DNA of 64,000 nucleotides. Origin: Apophysomyces variabilis. Lineage: Eukaryota; Mucoromycota; Mucoromycetes; Mucorales; Mucoraceae. A model generated the notes under the pieces. The model was not told the DNA's origin, did not search any database, and worked only from the letters and a program-made list of their open reading frames with translations. How positions within the stretch are numbered: position 1 is the first letter of the stretch; each line of letters opens with the position of its first letter. This document shows, piece by piece, positions 36,421-47,683 of the stretch. The stretch is from assembly GCA_002749535.1 (NCBI GenBank), contig MZZL01000387.1, positions 368,845-432,844 of the forward strand, written 5' to 3'. Position numbers and translations under genes: made by a program.

Positions 36421-37241
36421 CTATAACTGTCTTGCCACGCCATGGTCGAAAAAGATGCATAACGTCAAGTTCCAAAAAAGTACTACTACCGTGAAAGCTC
36501 TTGAGGAATGAAATGATGACGGCACACTATCATACGTTTTCCATCACCGTGCGTGAAACTCTCAGTAGAACGAGCTTTCATACGGTGTTCACGTTGGTGG
36601 AAAAGAAAGCCCGGAGTAGTTTTGTTTCATGCGGTTCAGTTTCCTTTCCAGCACATCACTCGCTTTTATTCTACCTTGCCTTCCTAGAGTAAATTTTGAT
36701 CAAGCAAAAGTAGGCAATTCATTTATTCTATAAATAACGTTCTTTTTCAGAATTTTTATATAGCAAACAATAACTGTATGCTTCTTTTGCCCAGCGAGTA
36801 AAGATTCTGGCCCTGCTTTGCAAGCAATTGACTTCATTGCAGGCTTTGCATTATCAATGCGGAAAAGCTTGGGCCCAGTAGCCGTATCCATAACTGTGTC
36901 TGTATAGAAGTGCTGACCAGTGGCAGCAGTCGAAAAAATACGGGCACATATGATGTAGACTTCCCACAAATTCTTGCTTGTTTAGGGTAATATATAAGAG
37001 AATCCATAAGAGGATCTCTTATTAGCAAGAAGTCGGGCAATTCATGAATCTCGTTCGACTTCATTATCGTTCCTCTTGTACTGCCTACAGGCATAGCTGT
37101 TGCTGAGCATCTTTGGCTTGCAGATCAGGTCTTCTGTCACCGCTTGCCCAAAACTACCGTCTTTTGTGGTAAGCTCATGATTGATATAGCGATCTCTTCC
37201 GCATCAAACGAATACTCCTTTTTATAGCTAAACCATATGGG

Positions 37242-38240
37242 CTAGATCTTGGTTCTACTTGCTCCGGATGACAACTGTCCATAGAAAGATTGCAAGACCT
37301 TCGCCTTTGTCGTGTCGATACGGGCGTCTGCAAGCGACGTATATCCTGGTTTAAATAAACCCTCAAACGCAGGAGCAGTGACCTGATCCGCAAGCGGATC
37401 AGTTCCCACATTCGCTTGATTTTGGTAGTTACGGTACTTTTTAGCTCTAATAGCCATAAAGCGATAATTGATAGTACAAGGATACACATGAGGTCCACTC
37501 TCCTTTCCATCCGGTCCTGGCGTTAAGTATGCGTTATTTAAACACAAATTGACCTTCGTCCCGGTCCAGAACTTGTTCGATTTGTCTTGATCCGACGCCA
37601 AAAATAACTGACTCAAATTGATCCACGCGACAGCTCATAAATCCGTTGTGGGATTCAACGTAAGCATCGTATCCTGATAATGATAATGCCCGTCATTATC
37701 CAAGTTTAAAAACTTTTTCAAATTCCAGGGCAAAACAACCCGCTGAGTCCAGTACTCTTCGTTTTTTGAAGTATCACTGGTCAGATACAGAAGGGAGGGA
37801 CTCTCGTATTCTGTGGCACTGTTCTGCCTGCTTGCAGTATGCAACGCCGACCCTTTGCGTGTAGCGTGAACACACTCTTCATGCGTCAAATCTCCGAAGA
37901 CAAAGTGCTTTCTTATATCAAAAGACACTTTCATATTCGTGGCTCCATTGAGAGAAGCGTCGAAGAATCCATGTATGACATTTGCTGAGTTATCAAAAGC
38001 GCCGTGAATAAACAACCCATGCATTTGTGTCCACGCAAATTCCTTGAACTTTGTACTTGCTTCGACAGAGCTGGATTTTTTGAGAGATAAATCTTGTAAA
38101 TCCAAAAAAAGCTTGTGGATTGCGTTTGTTATATAGGGATTGAACTTGGGCAAGGACGGAAGGATGGTATGGAAAAGCAAATTCCAAGATATAGTCAAGA
38201 TAAGAGGAACAAGAACGTGTCGGAAGATGTCATTGAATGC
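37242..38240 (-). pseudogene. unrecognised protein relic with in-frame TGA
   Basis: A long minus-strand frame opens after a possible acceptor at 38241 and runs to a TGA at about 37635. The same frame continues without other stops to 37242, so one stop divides about 330 codons. The text is protein-like (ILPSLPKFNPYITNAIHKLF, VVLPWNLKKFL, YPCTINYRFMAIRAKKYRN). Further fragments on the same strand (36969-36700) may belong to it. I do not recognise the family and no intron removes the stop convincingly. It lies just downstream of the CHL1 3' end. Either a pseudogene or a gene with an intron I failed to see. Confidence 0.45.
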
Positions 38241-38600
38241 CTAGCAGCTGTTTCGCATGGCTGTCTTACGCGTCTGTCGAAGCAAGTACCTGGTTCCATC
38301 TATCTTTTGCCACGTTCACAACTGTGCTCAAATTCAGATTCACGATTGAAAAATAAAGTCTTGCCTGATGGTAAAGAAAGCTGTTGGGATTGCTTAGACG
38401 TATGTATTTTTCATTCCGCCGTCCTCCCTCAATGCGTCATTTTCGCTACCAAGGTCACTTCTTGCTTGTACAGCGCCTTTAGAAGTTTAATGAATTCAAT
38501 GTATATCCATGGCGATCATAACTACTGGTCTATGACTATGTACTATCAAATAGGCTACACTGTTGTATATGTGTACTGCATCAAACGAGTTACATTGTCT

Positions 38601-41600
38601 TTAGGCTTTCCATCGTCGGAAAAAGCGACCAGTAGCCCCTATTGCTTTTCCAAATTTATCACAACGTTCTATACGATTCCCAATCCAGCCGGGAAGCTTG
38701 TTTTGTATCCGTGCCGTTGAATATCGTTTGTCCAGCAAAACAACAACAGCATAATCATCTTTGTGTCTTATTGCGCGTCCTATTATCGGGAATTAACAAA
38801 ACCATGCGTGGGCTATATACAGTATCTTACCAATAGACTGATTCACTCCTCTCATACAGAGATTTTCATAGTATTCTTGACCTCCGTCTATTGAGGATGT
38901 TCCTTCGTCTTTCTGTCTCATTTTTCGTAAGGATATTCATCGGATACTAAGCCAATAAACGTACCATACGCTGCCTTGCGTAGTTCATTTTTTCCCTGAG
39001 CTCAACTGAGGTTTTGTTTGCAAATGGCAGGCCAACCATAACTACCCCTCTATAACTCCATTAAATACATCGCGATGCTTTTCCGAATGCAGTACCTTCC
39101 TAGACGATCTGAAAAATTGATTCCTTCCGACATCTTACCGTTCACTACGCTTAATAGCATAGCTCCTCCAGACTAGGAGAGTGAGTCACTATCTCAACCA
39201 TAGGAGCTGACATACCTTATTTGACTCTATCTCCAATGAATAGTCGCGTAATGTTGCATCCACCATATTGCTTTCTCTCGGTTCTTTGAATATCTATTTG
39301 AAAGTTCATGAAAAAGTTCCGCTTACAAGCAAATATTCACCTTCTTCTTTTTAGACAATCGTGCCAGTATGTTACCACCAGCTTCTGTGCTCCAACGAGC
39401 ATACACAGCTTCAAGAAATGAAAAGCTCGCGAAAAAGCAGACTACGCCATCGGGAATAACGTTGCACAGATTTACCATGATCTGGCCGACCTCATCGATC
39501 TATATAGGTGGTAAGTTTTCATTTCTACGAGAAAACTTTGAACCTTACCATAGCCATATCTTGCCGACTATCAAAGGTAAATAGTAAAGGTTTCCCTCTT
39601 GGCCCTTCGTCCACGGTCAAGGTCATCAAGTTCTCTTTAGGAATAATGTGCCCACAGCTAAACCTGCTGATACGTTCTTTTGGCACTTTAGGAAATAAAT
39701 GAGTCATGAAATCGGATATCTTTTTGGGTGAAAGAAAAAGAAGTCAGTAGAACAATTCAAACCATCCGTCCCGTTTACCGGCTCCATTGTGCCACCTGCT
39801 AGTACGACGCTTCTAGCTTCCTCAACAACTGGTTCAAAAGCATCCGAAGGGTTAAGTAGCATATACTTGATCGTCGCATCGGAATCACCGCTAAAGTTTA
39901 CAACGACACGACCGTTCTCATCAGGATTGGTAAGAGTCGTTAAGAATGCTTCCACTTGTGTCAAAGTTGGCATAGAAGATAGGATTTTTTGCATGCCATT
40001 TGCCGTGCTGTCCGATTTTCCAGCGTTTTGCAAACTTTTTTCTTGTTGCTCGCGAACTTTGTCCACAAAACCATTCAACTTGCGAGCAAGCTTACTGTCT
40101 TTCAGATACTTTTCGATTTTGAACATATTAAAGTGATCGATCTTTGTTGCATGAACAAATTCATTCACTCGTAGCACACAATCCTTCTTTTCGCCAGAGG
40201 TTGGCTCCAACGTACCAAGGAGAGCTTTCGTAATGGTTATGATTTGCTTAATATAGGTTATATTCTTCCCCAATAGTCGTGACTGATACTTTCGTAAATA
40301 AAGAATTAGCTGTGATAGTGTCATGCGGATCTGCTGGCGAGAAAGGCTAACAGTATGAATCGAAGTAATTGTTTCCATCAAATTGTGTGCTTCATCGATT
40401 ATTACGACGTGGTCTTTAAGAGATATCCCCAGTGATTCTCGAGTAGGTGCATGAAGTAGATATTGATACGGCAATACAACAAGCTATTATAAGCATCAAT
40501 TACAAGGATACACAATCTTACTTGTACCTGTGCTGGTTTCACGGAATGTCGAGATCCATAGTACGGACAGACCTGTAATGATTCTCCTATTTTTACCAAA
40601 TCTTCGATATCGTTCACTCTAGCCTAAGATGTATAGGTTATTATTGCAAGCGGCAAGTAAGTAGCCCTATTTGCGTACCAATGCGTGATCACGGAAATCC
40701 TCCATTTTAGATCTCTCTTTCATCGACGGCAAGAACGAGCATTTTCCCTTTGTCGCTTCTTTTATATGTTGGCTAACTGTTCCATTTTGCATTTACTTAC
40801 TATTTTTCTGCATATCACGACATGCTTCGTCCATGAGGGAAGCATGCCGTAATTTCTGCACATCTTTGTTAATGCACAGGTTCTTCCTCGATCCCAACGA
40901 TATTGTCCAAATATCGCTAGCATATGAAGTCTTGTTGACTTCATGGATAAATTGCGATAGTTGAGAATGAGTTCGACTGGCGTAATATATCTGCCGATTG
41001 ATTGAAGTAGTTAGCGACATTCAATGCAGGAGAGCTGCAAAACCTTCAACTCGTCATAGTCCTCGTTAGCATCGCTAGAACATTGCTCGTTTTCTCCGTC
41101 GCTATGTTCGTCTGTCTCAAACCTTAAGCGCATAATTGAGCAATAAGATTTCCTTTCGTTGATTCCATTTATTGTGGATTACTAACTTTGCCAAAAGCGC
41201 CTGAACTTCTCTCGAGAGATTTTCCTTGCTATCATTGCTCTTAGGCTCTTCATCATCATCGCTTGTATAATTTTCAGGCAGAAATTCGTCGTCCTCGTTT
41301 ATTGGGGCCGTATCATCCTGAGCGAACTTAGCTGCATCCTCATCGTCAAATCATGTACCTTTCGCCGTCGCTTGAAATCTGTTCGACGTAATACCAAGAC
41401 CGAATCAGACAATTCTTGTGCACGTATACGCTGGATGCGTTGACGCATATCTTGCCTAAATTTTTCTCTGGATTTGCTGCATTCTCCAGAGTACGAGTTG
41501 ATCGTGACCGACCGCAGCCAATCCGGTTCGTCAACTGTCGCTAATGAGCGAAACATAGAGGGCATTATCAATGTACCTTCGGTTATTGGTGCTATTATTT

Positions 41601-41841
41601 CGCTCGATGAACCTTGATCTTTAAGCCATCGCAGTGATCCACAGATCAAGCTGAGCGATTTACCCTATCATGTCGCATGAAGCACATGACAACATATATG
41701 GTGCCTTACAGTGCCAGTAGGGCTTTCGAATATGCCGATCTTCTTTTGCCGGATGGTCTGATGCAGCGCATTCATAAATTGCTGCTGAATAGAGTAGGGC
41801 TCATAGGGAAACGCGAAATCAAGTGGTCCATCGTTTGTCAT
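38601..41841 (-). CDS. CHL1: Chl1/DDX11-family Fe-S DNA helicase
   Basis: Fifteen exons: 41841-41710, 41664-41359, 41317-41187, 41122-41044, 40990-40801, 40758-40679, 40623-40522, 40483-39779, 39719-39549, 39499-39341, 39293-39216, 39172-39096, 39049-38965, 38912-38831, 38779-38601; 851 residues, normal for the family. A 5'-3' superfamily 2 helicase needed for sister-chromatid cohesion. Motifs: [15 protein letters not shown], Walker A ESPTGTGKS (split by intron 1), [11 protein letters not shown], four Fe-S cysteines ([25 protein letters not shown]), DEAH box [41 protein letters not shown], and the C-terminal [19 protein letters not shown]. Introns are as short as 41 and 42 nt. The 41-nt intron (41358-41318) is the weakest point: without it a single-base frameshift must be assumed. 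Earlier in-frame ATG at 41922 is possible. Confidence 0.93.
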
Positions 41842-42758
41842 CGATCTCGATCGCTGGAAGAAACAAAGCGTGGAACCTGACGGAGTTATTATTATATTGA
41901 ATGGGAATTTTTCCTTCTTCAACGTCCGTACAAATTGCAGGTTTATGTAAGAATAGGTTACACGTCGATCATTGGCATCTTAGTCGTATCAAGATATCCT
42001 TCTTTATTTGAGTGGTCTTCTTCTTCCATTGACAACCAATTTACCACTTTTTTTACTCACGCCAAAAAAAGAGTTACCAAGGACCTATATCTACTGTTGG
42101 GACGATTAAACCGTTGTAACTGCACCATGGCACAGGCACCTAATTTTTTTGATTGGATCTCGAGGCGTTTTATTTTCCAATGAAAGCTTAATTTATATTG
42201 CAGATGTGAATTGCTGTTAGGGATCAAATAAACAAACGTAATATAGGGTGATATCACGCTTCATGTTTATAGTCGCGTTAATTGCAGGCTTTACGCGTAT
42301 ATCCTACTGGACCCTCATGATGACAGTACCTACGCATTATTTCCTTAATTGTGTCATATTCTATGCAGACCGTCTTCTCTCAATCTTTGTAAAATTCCTG
42401 CAAAGCTCAATGTCGGGGCTTGCTCACAAACACCTTTTTGTTCAAACCAGTCACTTCCATACTCGGTCAACTGTTCTTTCACCCAGCGCGATACAGCAGC
42501 GATATTAAGTGAAAGATAACCTAATCTGACTCCAAAATTGCCGTGTATTGCTGCAATAACCAAGTAAGCGAGGCTTACAAAAGCTGAAAGCGTAGAAAAG
42601 GGAGCACGCAAGGAAAGAAAAAAATAACAGGCTTTCGCTTTCCATGGCGGCTGAGGCAAAAAAATTTCAAACGACGAAAAAATTTGAACTGTTCTTGAAA
42701 GCTGGGAATTGGCTTCGTGTTGACAGATTCGCTTTGCTTAGATTCTCTAACTCGCCAC
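41842..42758. other. divergent promoter region between CHL1 and SYO1
   Basis: Shared upstream region of two divergent genes. A minus-strand frame at 42659-42354 (101 codons) has no motif and overlaps where the SYO1 leader should start; I do not call it. No clear TATA. Confidence 0.4.
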
Positions 42759-45449
42759 ATGGGAAAGCAGACACAGAAACGCAAAGTAGCGAGACATCGT
42801 ACCAATCCAATCGGAGCTCGCGTAGCTGCCGGTGTTCAACAGGGAGTCACCGAACATGCGCCGCAACCCGAGCAGGTATTGCCTGTGATCCAAAAGGTAA
42901 ACTGAACGTTCTCCAGCATCGCGATCGACTCGATCGACATGATATCATTGGACTTAACCATGCATGTCTAGTTGTCTTCTCCTGATTCCACTGAAAGAGC
43001 TTGGTCCGCTGCATGCATTTCCAACCTGATCATGGCCGGATCGGCGACACGCAAGCTTCTCTTGTCGAAGGGTATTATACCGACCCTTATCGAACGATTG
43101 ACAGATAACCAGCAAGAGGTTGTGGAAGAATCACTTGGTACACTGAGGTAAAGGATATAGAGAGTTGCTTAAAGCGCGTGTTTAGTAACGCATCAGTGCA
43201 GAAACTTGGTGGCTGTCGAACCTGAAGTGGCAAAGGAATATTATTCCCGAGATATTCTGACACCTTTAGCAACCTTACTGCCAAAGGTAATACTATGGCT
43301 AAGAACGATTGAGGCCGCTAAAACGTTTTCATTCTTTAAGATCTCGCATACGATTGATCTTGTACTGAAAAATGCACCCTTTGCGGATGAGGCGGATCAA
43401 GAACGACGTCGGACGGTTTGGGACGTGGCAGAAAACTTTATCTACCTGATATGGAGCATTTGGTATGTTTTATTCGTGAACCTGCTTCGGTAGAAGGTTT
43501 TCTTTTTAACGATGGCGTAGCGAAGCGTCGGAAAAGTATATCAAGGCGATCAATCGACTTAACGTTATCACCTTTTTGATCTCTTTTTTATCGGCTGCTG
43601 ATCAATGTCCTACGCGCGCAGTTGTCGCAGCTGGTCAATGTCTGACTACATTGACGGAAGACAACAAGGATATTTATATCGAATTCCAAAACCATCCAGA
43701 ATATATAAACACGTTATTCGGTATCTTGTCCAAGTTCGATAGTCCTGACAAAATATTGGTGCGTGTGCTGGCATGCGGTATGTGGCTGTTAGCTAATGGT
43801 TTGATAATTACTAACTTGGTTGTTTTGCTAGCGATTTTGATGAATTTGCGTGAAGTTTTGAGAGTGTCTACCTCTTGGGATGATGAGAACGATCCACTAA
43901 ACGAGCTGAACAAGACTATCCTCCCTATCTTGGTGGCATCGCTTGATTATGACATTCAAGCAGCCGCGCAACAAACGTTGGCAGCAGTTCAGAGCGGTGT
44001 AAGTTTATTGTGTTACCGAGTAAAAAGCGGGTACCATGACCTAACTATGTTCTATTGTAGAATGTCAACAAGCATGAGGAATCTGGAGAGATCACACCAA
44101 AACCAAAGCAGCCACTTACGGATGAAGAGGTAAATTGTATCATGAGACCTTAGAAGGTGGAAGACTGATAGAAATATGATGTAGAAATATATCCAAAGCG
44201 TGGAAGAACGCCTTACTACGCTTCAGCTATCGTTGGAATTATTGGCTGATATTTGTGTGCAAGATGATTCTGAAGGTATGGTTTTATTTTTGATGTTCAT
44301 CACAAGATATTTACCAATAATAATAGAGGATGGTTGGGAAGACGCAGATGAGAATATGGATGATGAGGACGATGATGCAGCGGATGATATTAATGAGGAT
44401 AATATTGACGATTATCTCCGTGAAGCAGCCGAAATTGCGGATACTACCTCGGCTGCGGTCGATGATCAGCTCGTTCGGTCCAACCCAGTGTTGCACGCGT
44501 TTACTTACCAAATATTTCCACAATTGGTCCGTTTATCTACCATGACTCCGCTCTCATTTCCGCGGGAAGATGTGGCACCTACCGTGTCACAAGGTTTGAT
44601 CCTTGCACATCAGCGGGCTTTGGAATGTGTCAACAATTTTTTTTTGGCGATGAACGAAGTACCTTCGAAATTCTGGTTTAAGGAGCACAAAGAGGACGCT
44701 AGTCAAGCATGGCGATGGTTATTCAACACAGCGAACGAGGTTGCGTCTTTACCCAATGGATTAGAACGTGATGAGCTTCTAGAAGTGATTGTGGGTTGTT
44801 TGTGGTCACTGGGCCGGGGCTTGGGTCAGAATATCGTAAGTTTCAAGTCAATCTTGTTGCTATCATTTGTAAATTTAGTTGGTTTTCTTTTAGCCTCTGG
44901 AAGCTTCAGATGTGCCGGCGTTATGTGGGGCGTATCAAATGGCAACATCAGAATCTATGCGGGTGAAGATCGTTGGATGTTTAGGGCCGATTGCTCTTAG
45001 ACAAGGAGATATCAATACGAACAAGGTGAGTTGCACAAACCAGGAATATCCCCGTAATATACGGTACCAATCGCCATCGTAGGACATTGGTGTCTTTATC
45101 ATGGAAATTTTGCGAAACATCCGTACCCATCAGACGAAGGCGGAAGCAGCAGTCGAAGCGCTGAACTTTATTTATGACGTGTATGCTGATTGTGAGTTCG
45201 ATTATGATGAGGCAGTGTTTATTCAAGGAAACTTCCTGAATGAACTTCGGCAAATACTGCCATCTGTCCGATCGATGGTATAGTAGATTGTTAAACCTAT
45301 TGAAAATTCTATTCTTACTTTCACATTTTTTTTTACAGGTTAAGTCAATCGATCGACGAAAAGCTTTTGATCTGCGTTCTAGAGCTGATGAGGCGCTGAC
45401 AAACTTGGTGGCATTTATTAAATACAAGGCCAACGAAAAACGCCAGTAA
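42759..45449 (+). CDS. SYO1: Syo1/HEATR3-like ribosomal protein import chaperone
   Basis: Twelve exons: 42759-42896, 42972-43147, 43202-43286, 43341-43462, 43521-43777, 43832-43998, 44061-44129, 44185-44275, 44327-44835, 44894-45025, 45083-45277, 45339-45449; all phases agree, 683 residues. Syo1 (symportin) carries Rpl5 and Rpl11 together into the nucleus with a transport receptor before 5S RNP assembly. The N terminus MGKQTQKRKVARHRTNPIG is the basic import signal of the family. HEAT/armadillo repeats follow (LSSPDSTERAWSAACISNLI, EVVEESLGTLRN), then a strongly acidic loop at about 375-405 (ENMDDEDDDAADD) as in known Syo1, and C-terminal repeats (EALNFIYDVYADC). It ends in a charged tail (KANEKRQ). 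Divergent from CHL1. Confidence 0.88.
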
Positions 45450-46053
45450 TTATTAAGAAGGGCGGGCAGAGAACGAAGGGAACCATTCAATAGAACGTGA
45501 ATTTAGAAGCATTGCTAATTATTTTAGTCAACTTGTTGCTCTTTTGCATATCTTTATTTTCTTTTTGTGCTGTGAATAGTAAAAACAGGTAGATTTATCA
45601 TGACTATTAGGTCAGCGTTTTTCAGGGTTCAGGGTTCGTTCTTTTTCTCTTGTTTCTGAAGGACAGAGACGGGGTCTTCTGATTCCTCCGCACGAAAAAA
45701 GTCGCGTGGACATTGGGGGAGGAAGGAATGAAACCAATAAGGGTCCTAGTTGGGGTTTCATTGGGAAAAAGCGGGCCATAGAAGGAAAGAATAACACGAA
45801 TAACAGAGGTTGTATTCTCACACAAGGGCGCATAACGTAATCAAGTTCGATTGAAAGAAGTTCGCCGAACCTTGTCATTATTGGGAATTGCGTGGGAGTT
45901 AGAGAATGTTATGTATTTCCGGATTTGAGGTGTTTGTGCAAGGACCATAAGATAAGCGACACAAAGACCGCAGAGAGCAGACCCTGGAGGACAGCTGTAC
46001 CCATCCGACGCTGGTTGTCCTACACTCGTCACTGGACACACAACATAAAGTAG
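45450..46053. other. intergenic, no gene seen
   Basis: 3' flank of SYO1 and distal promoter of the UNC93-like gene. Minus-strand frames around 45612-46041 have no motif and look like chance. Confidence 0.45.
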
Positions 46054-46154
46054 TATATATAAATAGTCTACAATTGGCCCTATTTACTGGTCAGAAGAAA
46101 AAAAAAGTTTACTTTCTTTCTCTCTTTCTCTCTTTCTCTCTTCTCTCTCTCTCC
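46054..46154 (+). promoter_or_regulatory. core promoter of the UNC93-like gene: TATA plus CT tract
   Basis: TATATATAAATA at 46054-46065, then a long CT-rich run at about 46111-46154 ending 12 bases before the ATG. TATA plus CT-rich leader is typical of well-expressed fungal genes. Confidence 0.55.
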
Positions 46155-46165
46155 CAGCACCAACC

Positions 46166-47683
46166 ATGGTCCGGTTACCATTTCGTCTACCGTTTCGTTA
46201 CAATAGTCCGATAACACAAGTCTTCTTGGTTGGCTTCATTTGCTTCTGTTGCCCAGGCATGTTCAATGCCCTTTCCGGTATTGGAGGTAGTGGTAAATCA
46301 AGTAACGAAGCCGCTGAAAATGCCAACACCGCCTTGTCCGTCACTTTCACTCTCTGTTCATTACTCGGCGCTCCTGTGTAAGAGAATCAATCATCTGATC
46401 TACAAAAAACACTTGACATGGAAAAATTGATTATTCTTTTTTTTTTCAGTTACAATATCTTTGGTATCCGCATTCTTATCCCCGCTGCTCTTTGCTATGT
46501 CCTCTACGTTGGTTCCTATCTCTCGGATAGCGATGGATTTACTATTGCCGCAGGTGCCATTCTTGGTATCGGTGCAGGTTTCCTCTGGACAGCACAGGCA
46601 GGTATCATGATGTCCTACCCATCCGAAAGTGAAAAAGGAAGATCTTTCTCTATCTTCTGGGTTGTCTTCAACATGGGATCCACCATTGGTGCAGCCGTCG
46701 TCCTGGCTAATGAATGGGAAAACGTCAAAGCAGCCGTCCAGCCGTCGAGTTACTACGCATTCATGATCATCATGTTCATCGGCTCCGTCAGCGCCATCGT
46801 GTTACTGCCAGCAAATAAGGTCATTCGAGCCGACGGATCGCGCGTCTCCTTGCACAAGTACTCTAACTGGCGACGTGAGGCATTGGAAGTTTTCAAGTTG
46901 TTCAAAGATTGGCGTATGCTTATCCTGATCCCCCTGTTTATCGGATCCAACTGGTTTTACACCTATCAATTCAACGTCTTCAACGGTCCCGACTATTATT
47001 TCATGATCCGCGCCCGCTGTTTCAACAACTTCTTTTACTGGCTCTTCCAGATCTTGGGTGCAGCCTTCTATGGATGGCTCTTGGATATGGAGGCACTGGG
47101 TAACCGACGCAGACGTGCATTTATCGGCAACACCATGGTCCTTGTCGTCTTGTCCTGCCTATGGATCGGCTGTATTAAGTTCCAAAGTGGTTTCACTCGG
47201 GAGTCGGTCGCAGCACCCGATTTTGTCCGCACAGATATCTATTCACCAGGTTATGGTGGCTATATCGTCTTGTATGCCTTGTTTGGCTTTGCCGATGCCA
47301 TTTATCAGGGTTTCATTTACTGGTTGATGGGAACCATGACCAACGACACGGAACGTGCTGCCCGTTATGGTGGCTTCTACAAGACCATTCAAAACGCAGG
47401 CAATGCCATTGCCAACCAGATCGATGCCAACAAAACACCTTTCATGACCGAACTCGCCATTGTGTTCGCTATTAATGCTGCTGGTTCTCTTCTCGCTTAT
47501 GCGGTCTGCTGGACAGTCCCTGATGTGACAGTGGAAACGGCCGATAATCTGGAGGGTGGACTTGGAAAGGAAACCATGGTGAATGGCCGTATTCAAACCA
47601 TTGAAGACGGTCACAAGGAGGTGGTGGCCTCGACAGAGGAAGTGGTTATCTCGGAAAAGGTCATAGCCCATTCCGAACAATAA
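46166..47683 (+). CDS. UNC93-like major-facilitator membrane protein
   Basis: Two exons, 46166-46377 and 46450-47683; 481 residues. It belongs to the fungal UNC93/DUF895 branch of the major facilitator superfamily. The first helix region carries SPITQVFLVGFICFCCPGMF and NALSGIGGSG, hallmarks of this branch. About eleven to twelve hydrophobic segments follow, with AGAILGIGAGFLWTAQAGIM and SYPSESEKGRSFSIFW in the middle and RYGGFYKTIQNAGNAIANQI near the end. The acidic/Val-rich C-terminal tail (about 50 residues) should be cytosolic. The transported substrate is unknown for these fungal proteins. The codon use is strongly C-ending in places, and the promoter has a TATA and a CT tract, suggesting good expression. 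The 72-nt intron lies after the second membrane segment. Confidence 0.9.

Noticed and set aside
38115..38720. 201-codon plus-strand open frame
   Set aside because: It lies antisense over the last CHL1 exon (38779-38601) and the minus-strand relic. The CHL1 reading there is a clear family match, so the plus frame is a shadow.
41842..41922. Longer N terminus for CHL1 starting at 41922
   Set aside because: The 27 extra residues show no similarity to the family, whose members start shortly before the conserved FxFPY block. I kept ATG 41841.
45612..46041. Overlapping minus-strand frames before the UNC93-like gene
   Set aside because: No motif, no splice logic, and they lie in the promoter region.
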